Shown one piece after another: positions 1 through 7,165 of a stretch of 15,668 bases of DNA; the stretch's first letter is position 1; each line of letters begins with the position of its first letter. The stretch is taken from assembly GCA_023418055.1 (NCBI GenBank), contig JAEZDP010000447.1, positions 1 through 15,668 on the forward strand, read 5' to 3'. The notes below the pieces were generated by a model. That model did not search any database, was not told where the DNA came from, and saw only the letters and a program-made list of their open reading frames with translations. The position numbers and the translations under genes were made by a program. This DNA is from Acidobacteriota bacterium. GTDB lineage: Bacteria > Acidobacteriota > Vicinamibacteria > Vicinamibacterales > Vicinamibacteraceae.

Positions 1-869
1 ACGTTGGCGCACGCCAGCAGCAACAGGCAGGTGACCGCTCCCGTGAGCGTCCACAGCACGAGCCGCTGTGCGGGCGACACCAGCGAGCGCTGCAGGGGCA
101 TCAAGTCCAGTTGCCACCCGGCGTGGCCCTCGGGGTACGCCTGCGCCAGGCGCTCGCCAAGGGCACGCAACTCGGCGCGAGCCTGAACCTCCGACCGGTC
201 CGCCTTGCGCCGGGCGATGATCGCCAGCCAACGGTCGTCGCGCGCGTCGCCCATGTCCACGATCGCCGGGGTGCTCGACAGCGGCACCCAGACGTCCGCA
301 CCGTCTGGAAAGCCCGCCCCTGGCGCGAGCACGCCGACCACGGTGAACGGGGTGTCGTTCAGGCGGATGACTCCGCCCTCGAGCGCCTGAGGCCCGCCCA
401 GGCGCTGCACCCAGAGGCGATGGCTGACGACGGCCTCGCGGACCACCGTGCCCCGGGCGTCGGCCTCCGGCGTGAAGGTGCGCCCGCTCGTCATGGGCAT
501 GCCGAGGAGGTGCAGCAGCGAGGCCGACACAGACGCCGCCTGCACCCGCGCAGGTGCGCCCGCACCGGTCAGCACGAGCCCGTCGGTGATCTCGCTCATC
601 GCGCCGACGCCGTCGAACGCCCCGAGCTGTGTGATGTCGCGCAGCGTCGCGAGCGACGACGAGAAGGGGTCGCCTTGCGGCGTGACCTCGTGCACGCGGA
701 CGAGCCGATCGCTGTCGGCAAACGGCAGCGGTGCCAGCAGCAGGGCATGGACCAGGCTGAAGACCGTCGTGGCCGACCCGATGCCGAGGGCGAGGGTGCC
801 CACGATGACGAGATGAACCGCCGGCCGCCGCGCGAGCGCCCGCCAGGGGCGATGAACTGCGTTACGCAT
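1..869 (-). CDS. ABC transporter permease, ADOP (MacB/FtsX-like) family, N-terminal part
   Basis: The minus-strand frame is open from an ATG at 869 to the window edge, giving 289 residues with no stop, so the C-terminal part lies outside the window. Residues 10-50 form the typical opening of acidobacterial duplicated orphan permeases: an arginine-rich stretch (RALARRP), then a membrane helix with TLALGIGSATTVFSLVHALLL and PLPF. Residues 51-265 are the extracytoplasmic MacB_PCD-like domain, with the family patterns VVSHRLWVQRLGG near 147-159 and FTVVGVLAPGAGFPDGADVWVPL near 175-197. A second membrane helix starts near 270 (VLWTLTGAVTCLLLLACAN). The start is supported by AGGAG at 874-878 (minus strand). 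Full family members are about 800 residues with two such modules. They are thought to act as MacB-like export or mechanotransmission permeases lacking a fused ATPase; the substrate cannot be told. The gene is divergent from the MFS gene. Confidence 0.88.
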   Translation of the reverse strand, partial: MRNAVHRPWRALARRPAVHLVIVGTLALGIGSATTVFSLVHALLLAPLPFADSDRLVRVHEVTPQGDPFSSSLATLRDITQLGAFDGVGAMSEITDGLVLTGAGAPARVQAASVSASLLHLLGMPMTSGRTFTPEADARGTVVREAVVSHRLWVQRLGGPQALEGGVIRLNDTPFTVVGVLAPGAGFPDGADVWVPLSSTPAIVDMGDARDDRWLAIIARRKADRSEVQARAELRALGERLAQAYPEGHAGWQLDLMPLQRSLVSPAQRLVLWTLTGAVTCLLLLACAN

Positions 870-1020
870 GATGCTCCTCACTGCACGCCATGTGCCATCG
901 CGATGCCGTACATCTTCCGCCTGCGGCACGCCATGACCTCTCGCACACGCCCGGCGCCGACCGATTCCGGGAGCCCGCGTCCCGGATCCGGACGGACGTC
1001 TCCCATCCTCCCGTCCCCCG

Positions 1021-1082
1021 ATCCCCGATCCCCGATCCCCGATCCGCGATCCGCGATCCGCGATCCGCGATCCCGATCCGCG
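1021..1082. repeat. 7-bp tandem repeat array
   Basis: Nine tandem units occur: three copies of ATCCCCG (1021-1041), four of ATCCGCG (1042-1069), one shortened ATCCCG (1070-1075) and one more ATCCGCG (1076-1082). A partial unit (CCCCG) precedes the array. The units switch from a C to a G at one position in a block, suggesting expansion by slippage from two founder units. It lies in the divergent gap between the permease and the MFS gene, immediately upstream of the latter's start. Confidence 0.9.
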
Positions 1083-1093
1083 ATACTGTCCCC
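1082..1093 (+). promoter_or_regulatory. Possible -10 element and leaderless start of the MFS gene
   Basis: GATACT (1082-1087) resembles a sigma-70 -10 element and ends six bases before the ATG at 1094, so transcription would begin at or next to the start codon. There is no Shine-Dalgarno-like purine run between the repeat array and the ATG. A -35 element would have to lie inside the tandem repeat and none is recognisable. The call is tentative. Confidence 0.25.
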
Positions 1094-2269
1094 ATGTCCC
1101 CGCCGTTGCTCACGCCCCGCTTCCTGACGATGTTCGGCTACAGCTTCCTGGTATTCGTCTCGATCTTCCAGCTGCTGCCGATCGCCCCGTACCGGATGCT
1201 GGCGCTCGGCGGCACGGCGGCCACGGCGGGGTGGTTTCTCGGACTGTTGACCCTGTCGTCGGCCGTGTGTGCGCCCCTCACCGGGCCGGTGTGCGACCGC
1301 ATCGGCCATCGCCGGGCGCTGCTCGGGGCGGGCGCGCTGCTGACGGTCATCACCGCCAGCTACGCCGCGGTTGACGACAACGTCGTGCTGCTCGTGACGG
1401 CGGTCGTGCATGGCGCGGTGTGGTCGGCGCTGATGTCGGCGTCGGGCGCCTATGTCACGGCCACCATTCCGCCGGACCGGCGTGCGGAGGGGCTGGGGTA
1501 CTGGGGGCTGGCCTCGGTGCTGGCCATCGGCACCGCGCCGACGCTCGGCTTCTGGGTGTACGGGTTGGGCTGGGAGGCGCTCTGCCTCGAACTCGCGCTG
1601 CTCAACGCGCTCATGACCGTCGTGGCCTGGCGGTTGCCAGACGAGCGGCAGGCGGCCGTCGAGGCGGGTGGCGCCGTGGCGTCGCCAGAGGCGGCGCGCC
1701 GGTTCGGCATCGAGTGGCGCGTGATGCTGCTGGCCGTCAGCCTGGCGATGATCTCGTTCGGCTATGGCAGCCTGACGTCGTTCTCCGCGCTGTTTGCCGA
1801 TGCGTTGCAGATCTCGCCCCGCGGCACGTTCCTGTCGGCCATGGCGGTGTCCATCGTCCTGGGGCGCCTGCTCGTTGGCCGGCGCATCGACGCCTGGGGC
1901 GGGGCGCGCGTCCTGATGGTCAGCTTCGTCGTGCCGGCGTGTGGATTGGTGCTGCTGGCGCTCGCGGGCGGCCGGCTGGGCTTTGTCCTGGCCGGGCTGG
2001 CCTTCGGCGCCGGCTTCGGCCTGATGTGGCCTGCGTTTGCCGCCTTCATCATGCGGTCGATGCCGCCCACGCGTCGCGGCGCGGCCTTCGGCGCGATGCT
2101 CGCGGCGTTCGACACCGGCATCGGCATGGGCTCGGCCACCACGGGGTGGGTGGTGCGCACGCACGGCTTCCGGCCCGCCTTCCTCGTGGCCGCCGGCATC
2201 GCGGCGCTGGCCTTGCCCTACTTCCTCGTCGTCCGCAGACGCCTGCCGCTCGGCGAGCCGGTGCACTGA
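1094..2269 (+). CDS. Major facilitator superfamily transporter
   Basis: This encodes a 391-residue inner-membrane protein, the usual length for a 12-helix MFS carrier, with hydrophobic segments throughout and a short hydrophilic middle loop near residues 180-205 (DERQAAVEAGGAVASPEAARR). The MFS motif A is clear in the loop between helices 2 and 3: G64-P-V-C-D68-R-I-G71-H-R-R74-A-L. The sequence looks like the small-molecule or sugar efflux branch, but the substrate cannot be inferred. I chose the ATG at 1094 because the protein begins there with a typical short cytoplasmic tail (MSPPLLTPRFLTMFGYSF). Extending the frame upstream to 890 would translate the 7-bp repeat array into a low-complexity Arg/Asp/Pro/Ile/Ser stretch. 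The response regulator follows 11 bp downstream, so the two are probably co-transcribed. Confidence 0.85.
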   Translation: MSPPLLTPRFLTMFGYSFLVFVSIFQLLPIAPYRMLALGGTAATAGWFLGLLTLSSAVCAPLTGPVCDRIGHRRALLGAGALLTVITASYAAVDDNVVLLVTAVVHGAVWSALMSASGAYVTATIPPDRRAEGLGYWGLASVLAIGTAPTLGFWVYGLGWEALCLELALLNALMTVVAWRLPDERQAAVEAGGAVASPEAARRFGIEWRVMLLAVSLAMISFGYGSLTSFSALFADALQISPRGTFLSAMAVSIVLGRLLVGRRIDAWGGARVLMVSFVVPACGLVLLALAGGRLGFVLAGLAFGAGFGLMWPAFAAFIMRSMPPTRRGAAFGAMLAAFDTGIGMGSATTGWVVRTHGFRPAFLVAAGIAALALPYFLVVRRRLPLGEPVH

Positions 2270-2280
2270 AAGTCGCGTCC

Positions 2281-2955
2281 ATGCGTGCCCTCGTGGTGGA
2301 AGACGACCAGACGATCGCCGCGTTCGTGGCCCGCGGGCTGCAGGAGGCCGGGTTTGCCGTGGACGCCGCGCACGACGGCGACGACGGGTTCCGCATGGCG
2401 ACGCGCGAGTCGTACGACGTGGCGATCGTGGACGTGATGTTGCCCGGCCGCAGCGGGCTCGACCTCGTCGAAGGCCTTCGGACGCGTCGGGTGGCCATGC
2501 CCGTCCTCCTGCTGAGCGCGAGACGTTCGGTGGACGACCGCGTTCGCGGGTTGCAGGCGGGTGGCGACGACTACCTCGTCAAGCCCTTCGCGTTTGCCGA
2601 ATTGCTCGCGCGCGTGCAGGCGCTCATCCGCCGCTCCACGGGGACGACCGATCCCACGGTGCTTGCCGTGGCCGACCTGTCGCTCGACCTCGTCACGCGG
2701 CGGGTGGTGCGTGGCGAGACGACCCTCGACCTTCGGCCTCGCGAGTTCTCGCTGCTCGAGTACCTGCTGCGGCATCCAGGGCGCGTCCTCTCGAAGACGA
2801 TGATCCTGTCGCACGTGTGGGGGTACCAGTTCGACCCCGGCACCAACGTGGTGGACGTGCTGGTGTCGCGGCTGCGCGAGAAGGTCGATCGTCCGTTTCC
2901 ACGCAAGCTCATTCACACGGTGCGGGGCGTCGGCTATGTCCTTCGGTCGGAGTAG
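2281..2955 (+). CDS. OmpR/PhoB-family response regulator
   Basis: This is a 224-residue DNA-binding response regulator of standard length. The receiver domain (about 1-115) has the acidic pocket E7-D8-D9, the phosphoacceptor D51 (VAIVDVMLPGRSG), S79 (VLLLSA) and K101 (YLVKPF). The C-terminal winged helix (about 130-222) carries LRPREFSLLEYLLRHPGRVLSK, VDVLVSRLREKVD and the closing IHTVRGVGYVL. It resembles the CusR/CopR-like heavy-metal or envelope-responsive branch, but the signal is not deducible. It starts 11 bp after the MFS gene and overlaps the next gene, the partner kinase, by 20 bp, so the pair is translationally linked. A likely target is the PhoB-box-like direct repeat upstream of the protease gene. 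Confidence 0.95.
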   Translation: MRALVVEDDQTIAAFVARGLQEAGFAVDAAHDGDDGFRMATRESYDVAIVDVMLPGRSGLDLVEGLRTRRVAMPVLLLSARRSVDDRVRGLQAGGDDYLVKPFAFAELLARVQALIRRSTGTTDPTVLAVADLSLDLVTRRVVRGETTLDLRPREFSLLEYLLRHPGRVLSKTMILSHVWGYQFDPGTNVVDVLVSRLREKVDRPFPRKLIHTVRGVGYVLRSE

Positions 2956-4363
2956 TCGCCGGCCACAGGCGCTGGGCCTGCGCATCGCCGCTTGGTACGC
3001 GGCGGTCTTTGCCGCCAGCATCGCGGCATTCGTCGTCGTCACCTACCTGCTGCTGGCCACGTCGCTGCAGCAGCGCGACCGCGAGATCGTCGTGGACACG
3101 CTGCGCGCCTACGCCGACGAGTACGCGCGGGGCGGGCTGCGCGCCGTGGCCGCAGCCGTCGATCGCGAGCAGCGCAGCGGGAGGCGCGAACGCCTGTTCG
3201 TGCGCCTCGTGGCCTACAACGGCGAGGCCGTGTTCATGACGCTGCCACCCGAATGGGGGCCATTTGCCGTGGATCGCCTCGGAGATCCCGGCACCGACTG
3301 GACGACCGCGCCATCGGCCGACAGGCCGTCCCAACTCGAAGTAGTGTCGGCGCGCATGCCTGACGGCGTGGTGCTGCAGGTGGGCAAGAGCACCGAGAGC
3401 CGCGACGACCTGCTCGACCGCTTCCGTCGCGTCCTGGTCATCGTCACCGGCGTGGTGCTGATGACGGGGCTGGCCGGCGGTCTCGTGCTCACCCGATCCG
3501 CGATGCAGCCGGTGCGGCGGCTCGCCGAGGTCGTTCGCACCATCATCGCCACCGGACGTACCGACGTGCGTGTGGACGCCGAACGCAACGGCGACCCGCT
3601 CGACGAACTCGGCGTGCTCGTCAACGCGATGCTGGAGCGCATCACCAGGCTGGTCGAGACGACGCAGGCCTCGCTCGACAACGTCGCCCACGACCTGCGC
3701 ACGCCGCTCGCCCGACTGCGCGGGCGTGCCGAGCAGGCGCTGGCGTCGAACGACCCGCAGCAGCAGGCCGAAGCCCTGGCAGACTGCGTGGCCGACATCG
3801 ATCACATCACCGCCGTCCTCGACACGCTGATGGACATCGCCGAAGCGCGGAGCGGCGTGATGCCACTGCGCCTGCAGGACCTCGACCTGCAGTCGCTGCT
3901 GCAGGACGTGCACGACCTCTACGCGGACGTGGCCGAGGATCGCGGCGTGACGCTCACCCTCGATTGTCCGCGCGATCTCACCGTGCGTGCCGACGGGGTG
4001 CGGCTGCAGCGCGCGCTCGCCAATCTGGTGGACAACGCCGTCAAGTACACAGAGGCCGGCGGGCGCATCGACGTGACCGCCCGGCAGGACCGCGGCACGG
4101 TAACGGTCCGTGTGACCGACACGGGCGTCGGCATCGATCCCGACGACCTCGCGCATGTGTGGGAGCGGCTCTACCGCGGCGACCGCAGCCGCTCGTCGCC
4201 AGGTCTCGGCCTCGGCCTCAGCCTCGTGCGGGCGTTCGTCGAGGCCCACGGCGGGCGTGTCGAGGTGACGAGTGCGCCCGGCCAGGGCAGCACCTTCGCC
4301 GTGCACCTGCCCACGGATGGCCCGTCGCCTGCCACGGCGCCCCCGAACCTTTCACATCTGTAA
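2936..4363 (+). CDS. Membrane sensor histidine kinase (HAMP, HisKA, HATPase_c)
   Basis: This is a 475-residue sensor kinase that should phosphorylate the preceding regulator. Transmembrane helix 1 spans about 14-41, a periplasmic sensor of about 120 residues follows, and helix 2 spans about 165-186. The HAMP linker is about 187-240. The H-box is LDNVAHDLRTPLARLR with phosphoacceptor H252. The ATP-binding domain shows the N-box NLVDNAVKY (363-371), the G1 box DTGVGI (395-400), an F-box-like region at VWERLYRGDRSRS and the G2 box GLGLGLSLV (423-431). The layout matches CusS-type heavy-metal sensor kinases, but the sensor domain shows no obvious metal-binding His or Cys cluster, so the stimulus is open. 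The start at 2936 overlaps the regulator gene by 20 bp. The C-terminal 15 residues are a Pro/Ala-rich tail. Confidence 0.95.
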   Translation: MSFGRSSRRPQALGLRIAAWYAAVFAASIAAFVVVTYLLLATSLQQRDREIVVDTLRAYADEYARGGLRAVAAAVDREQRSGRRERLFVRLVAYNGEAVFMTLPPEWGPFAVDRLGDPGTDWTTAPSADRPSQLEVVSARMPDGVVLQVGKSTESRDDLLDRFRRVLVIVTGVVLMTGLAGGLVLTRSAMQPVRRLAEVVRTIIATGRTDVRVDAERNGDPLDELGVLVNAMLERITRLVETTQASLDNVAHDLRTPLARLRGRAEQALASNDPQQQAEALADCVADIDHITAVLDTLMDIAEARSGVMPLRLQDLDLQSLLQDVHDLYADVAEDRGVTLTLDCPRDLTVRADGVRLQRALANLVDNAVKYTEAGGRIDVTARQDRGTVTVRVTDTGVGIDPDDLAHVWERLYRGDRSRSSPGLGLGLSLVRAFVEAHGGRVEVTSAPGQGSTFAVHLPTDGPSPATAPPNLSHL

Positions 4364-4375
4364 CGTTCGCGTCAT
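4358..4375 (+). promoter_or_regulatory. Candidate response-regulator binding site (PhoB-box-like direct repeat)
   Basis: CTGTAAC (4358-4364) and GCGTCAT (4369-4375) are spaced 11 bp start to start, the spacing used by OmpR/PhoB-family regulators. Each matches the PhoB half-site CTGTCAT at five of seven positions. The site overlaps the kinase stop codon and precedes the protease start by about 75 bp. It could let the two-component system control the protease gene separately. Confidence 0.3.
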
Positions 4376-4449
4376 GCGGCCGCAAGGGTCCCGTTCGTCT
4401 GAAGAGGAGACGCGGGGCAGGATGTCCCGCGCAGAAAGGGGCAACATCC

Positions 4450-5955
4450 ATGACTGACGAACGACGGCCCGGAAGGGCATGGCACCGGCAGGGCCGGCGG
4501 CTGCATCTGGCGGGCACGCTCGCCGCGGTCGTGGCCGCGGGTGCCGCGGGTTTCGCCACGGCGCGGGTCGAACCCACCGCCGCGTTGCAGGCACAGGAGG
4601 TACACGCCGCACCGACGACGGCTCAGGCGCTCACGCCCACGTCGTCCTACAGCCACATCGTGGAACAGGTGGCACCCGCGGTGGTCACCGTCCGTGTGGA
4701 GCGCCGGGTGGCGCCGATGGACACCGCGCTGCCTCCGGGCCTGCGTGAGTTCTTCGGTGACCGGCTGCCGCGCGCCGAGCGCGGGCCCGCACCGCGCGCG
4801 TCGGGCCTCGGCTCGGGTGTCGTGCTGCGCGACGACGGGCACATCGTGACCAATGCGCACGTGGTGGGTGACGCGGAACGCGTACAGGTGGAGTTCTCGG
4901 ACATGCGCACGCTGCCCGCACGCGTGGTGGGCGTGGACGAGGCGAGCGACCTTGCCGTGCTGAAGGTGGAGGCCGAGGGGCTGCCCACCGTACCGCTCGG
5001 CGACTCGGCGCAGGTGAAGGTGGGCGATGTCGTGCTCGCGCTCGGCAACCCGCTCGGCGTCGGTCAGACGGTCACCATGGGCATCGTCAGCGCCAAGAGC
5101 CGCACGACGGGGCCGGGGGACGGCAGCTATCAGGACTTCATCCAGACCGATGCGCCCATCAACCAGGGCAACTCCGGCGGGGCGCTCGTCGACCTCTCGG
5201 GCCGACTGGTAGGCATCAACGCACAGATCCTCTCGCGCACCGGCGGCAACATCGGGCTGGGCTTTGCCATCCCGGCCGAGATGGTGCGGTCAGTCACCGA
5301 CCAGCTGATTGCCGAAGGCGTCGTGCACCGGTCGAAGCTGGGCGTGACGGCACAGGCCGTGACGGCCGAACTCGCTGAAGGGCTCGGCCTCGACACGCCC
5401 GGCGGCGCGCTCGTCGGCGACGTGGAGCCCGACAGCCCCGCGGCGGAGGGCGGACTGCAGCCGGGTGACGTCATCGTGGCCCTCGACGGCAGGCCGATTG
5501 CCGATGCCAATGCGCTGCGGAACCACGTGGCGTCCACACGCCCGGGCAGCCGCGTCACCATCGACGTGGTGCGCGACGGCACACGCCAGCAGGTGCAGGC
5601 GACGCTGGTCGGTCAGCAGGCCCATGCCCGTGAGGCCACGCCGGCACGCGCGTCAGACGGCACGGGCGAGTCGCGACTCGGTGTCGGCGTCCAGCCGATG
5701 ACCCCGGACCTCGCGGCACGTCTCGGCCTGCCTCGGGCAGCCACCGGGCTCGTCGTGATGAGCGTGGAGGCCGACGGTCCGGCCGCCGCCGCGGGGCTGA
5801 GGGAAGGCGACGTCATCACCAGTGCGAACGGACAGGACGTCGACAGCGCCGCATCGCTGCGCGCCGCACTGGCGGGGCGCGACGGTCGTCCGGCCGTGCT
5901 CCGCGTGACGCGTGAGGGGCGGGGCCTGTTCATCGCGGTGCCCGAGCGTTCCTGA
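4450..5955 (+). CDS. HtrA/DegP-type periplasmic serine protease with two PDZ domains
   Basis: This 501-residue protease/chaperone should degrade or refold damaged envelope proteins. A basic N-terminus and one hydrophobic segment (about 19-37) form a signal peptide or anchor. The trypsin-like domain (about 65-285) has the full catalytic triad: H137 (TNAHVV), D167 (SDLAVLKV) and S242 (NQGNSGGALVD). PDZ1 spans about 296-388 and PDZ2 about 407-497. They are joined by a Gln/Ala/Arg-rich linker, as in DegP/DegQ. The start at 4450 is supported by AAAGGGG at 4435-4441, eight bases upstream. It lies 86 bp after the kinase gene on the same strand. With the two-component pair this suggests an envelope-stress response similar in logic to CpxRA-DegP, which is an inference from position. 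It ends 3 bp from a convergent gene. Confidence 0.94.
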   Translation: MTDERRPGRAWHRQGRRLHLAGTLAAVVAAGAAGFATARVEPTAALQAQEVHAAPTTAQALTPTSSYSHIVEQVAPAVVTVRVERRVAPMDTALPPGLREFFGDRLPRAERGPAPRASGLGSGVVLRDDGHIVTNAHVVGDAERVQVEFSDMRTLPARVVGVDEASDLAVLKVEAEGLPTVPLGDSAQVKVGDVVLALGNPLGVGQTVTMGIVSAKSRTTGPGDGSYQDFIQTDAPINQGNSGGALVDLSGRLVGINAQILSRTGGNIGLGFAIPAEMVRSVTDQLIAEGVVHRSKLGVTAQAVTAELAEGLGLDTPGGALVGDVEPDSPAAEGGLQPGDVIVALDGRPIADANALRNHVASTRPGSRVTIDVVRDGTRQQVQATLVGQQAHAREATPARASDGTGESRLGVGVQPMTPDLAARLGLPRAATGLVVMSVEADGPAAAAGLREGDVITSANGQDVDSAASLRAALAGRDGRPAVLRVTREGRGLFIAVPERS

Positions 5956-5960
5956 CGCTC
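5944..5960. terminator. Small hairpin over two convergent stop codons
   Basis: GAGCGT (5944-5949) and ACGCTC (5955-5960) form a perfect 6-bp stem with a 5-base loop. It covers the protease stop and the stop of the convergent membrane-protein gene. No T-run follows on either strand, so it is not a classical intrinsic terminator; it may slow or stop transcription from both sides. Confidence 0.3.
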
Positions 5961-6894
5961 AGTCGACCTCCGCCACCTTCTTCATCCCATGCCCGTCGTC
6001 TTCCATCACGTCGAGGTGCACCCGCACCGCGGTGCTCTTGGGGACGACGGGCTCGCCGCGCTGTTCGATGGTGACCCTCGTCAGCGCGGTGCCGAAGAAG
6101 AGGATGAGCGACGAGTAGTACACCCACATCAGCACGAGGACGAGCGATCCGGCCGCGCCATAGGTGGAACCTGGAGCGGTCTGCGTGAGGTAGAGCGAGA
6201 TCAGGTACTGCCCGACGACGAACAGCACGGCGGTGGTGAACGCGCTGCGCCACACGTCGCGCCACTGCAGCAGCACGTCGGGCAGCATCTTGAAGATCAT
6301 GGCAAACAGCAGGGTCGCGCTCGTCAGCGACACACCGACGTCGACCAGCGTGACGACGACGGGTGGAATGGGCATCCACGCCTCGGCGTACCGGATGAGC
6401 GCGAGGATGACCATGCTCATCACGAGCGAGGTCAGCAGCAGGAAGCCGATGACGAGCACCACGCCGAGTGACACGAGCCGCGTGGTGAGGAACACCACGG
6501 CACCGCTGCGCGACGGTTTGGCCACGACGCCCCAGAACTGGTTGAGCGACGTCTGCATCTGGGCGAAGACGGTGGTGGCGCCAAACAGGAGGGCGCCGAC
6601 GCCAAGCAGCGTCGGCAACGCGCCGGATTCCTCGACGCGTGATTGCAGCACGGCATTCTGTACGGCGTCGGCCGCCTGCGGTCCGATGAAGGCCGAGACC
6701 TGGGCCGCGACCTCTCCACGGGCGGCTTCGTCGCCGAACACCACGCCAGTGATCGCGATGACGATGATCATGAGCGGCGCCATCGAGAACAGCGTGTAGA
6801 ACGCGAGCGCGCCGGCGTGCTGGAACGCGTAGCGTGATGTCCAGAGGTTGACGGCCTCGGTGACGAGCGACGCGGTGCGTTTGACGGGACTCAT
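5959..6894 (-). CDS. YihY/BrkB-family integral membrane protein
   Basis: This is a 311-residue membrane protein of the YihY/virulence factor BrkB family, once wrongly called RNase BN. The family signature AGALAFYTLFSMAPLMIIVIAI is at residues 27-48. Further membrane helices lie near 95-112, 133-170, 180-205, 218-236 and 245-268. The conserved closing motif GAAGSLVLVLMWVYYSSLILFFGTALTRV is near 246-274. A charged cytoplasmic tail of about 35 residues follows. The molecular function of the family is not established; suggestions include transport and envelope integrity. The ATG at 6894 fits the family N-terminus, but its only ribosome-binding-like bases (AGGG) directly abut the start and sit inside a perfect inverted repeat. 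It is transcribed towards the protease gene and away from the toxin-antitoxin pair. Confidence 0.9.
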   Translation of the reverse strand: MSPVKRTASLVTEAVNLWTSRYAFQHAGALAFYTLFSMAPLMIIVIAITGVVFGDEAARGEVAAQVSAFIGPQAADAVQNAVLQSRVEESGALPTLLGVGALLFGATTVFAQMQTSLNQFWGVVAKPSRSGAVVFLTTRLVSLGVVLVIGFLLLTSLVMSMVILALIRYAEAWMPIPPVVVTLVDVGVSLTSATLLFAMIFKMLPDVLLQWRDVWRSAFTTAVLFVVGQYLISLYLTQTAPGSTYGAAGSLVLVLMWVYYSSLILFFGTALTRVTIEQRGEPVVPKSTAVRVHLDVMEDDGHGMKKVAEVD

Positions 6895-6914
6895 CCCTGC
6901 ATCGTAGTGCAGGG
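6895..6914 (-). promoter_or_regulatory. Perfect 7-bp inverted repeat abutting the YihY/BrkB start codon
   Basis: CCCTGCA (6895-6901) and TGCAGGG (6908-6914) are separated by six bases. In the minus-strand transcript the hairpin ends at the base directly before the AUG and buries the only Shine-Dalgarno-like bases. It could act as a translational gate, or the DNA dyad could be an operator. The loop and 3' arm also contain a three-codon frame (ATG CAG GGA TGA) whose stop overlaps the gene's ATG. Confidence 0.4.
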
Positions 6915-6932
6915 GCCGAGGCTCAGGCTCAG

Positions 6933-6969
6933 CCGTGCAGTCTGGACGGTTCGGCCGGACCCTGCACGG
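6933..6969. repeat. 8-bp inverted repeat in divergent intergenic region
   Basis: CCGTGCAG (6933-6940) and CTGCACGG (6962-6969) are perfect inverted copies around 21 bases. The right arm overlaps a second copy of CCCTGCA (6960-6966), the motif also present at the YihY/BrkB start. The remaining gap up to about 7110 has no recognisable gene and only fragmentary open frames without family features. Confidence 0.45.
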
Positions 6970-7132
6970 AGCGCATTACTACAGCCGCGGTGGTCCGCAC
7001 CGCAGGTTGGGTGCGCATGCACGCGGCCGAGGAGGTTCCTGCCACCTTTCTTCAACCGGAGACGTCACGTCCGAGGAAGTGCAGTGCTGCGCGCGCACAG
7101 AACTGAGGAGGTGGACGCCGGTATCCCTGGGT

Positions 7133-7160
7133 GATATCTTCGAGGAATATCTGAGGAGAG
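7133..7160 (+). promoter_or_regulatory. Candidate toxin-antitoxin operator and ribosome binding site
   Basis: GATAT (7133-7137) and ATATC (7147-7151) form an inverted repeat with a 9-base spacer, in a locally AT-rich patch unlike the surroundings. It lies just upstream of the antitoxin, where RHH antitoxins usually bind to repress their own operon. GATATC at 7133-7138 could also serve as a -10 element. GAGGAG at 7153-7158 is a strong Shine-Dalgarno sequence seven bases before the GTG start at 7166, and it decides the start of the antitoxin. Confidence 0.45.
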
Positions 7161-7165
7161 ATCAG

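Noticed and set aside
1021..1082. Tandem repeat considered as a CRISPR array or iteron origin
   Set aside because: The units are 7 bp with no spacers, and there are no cas or replication genes nearby.
878..2266. Long minus-strand open frame of 462 residues opposite the MFS gene
   Set aside because: It is low-complexity Arg/His/Gln-rich translation with no domain or membrane features, an antisense shadow typical of high-GC genes.
4374..4457. 27-codon upstream frame ending over the HtrA start codon
   Set aside because: It lacks a ribosome binding site and is simply the tail of an alternative frame running through the kinase gene; no leader-peptide features are seen.
6901..7165. Possible N-terminal extension of the antitoxin or a small upstream gene
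   Set aside because: The in-frame extension has no family similarity, while the GTG at 7166 has an excellent ribosome binding site and gives the exact RHH N-terminus.
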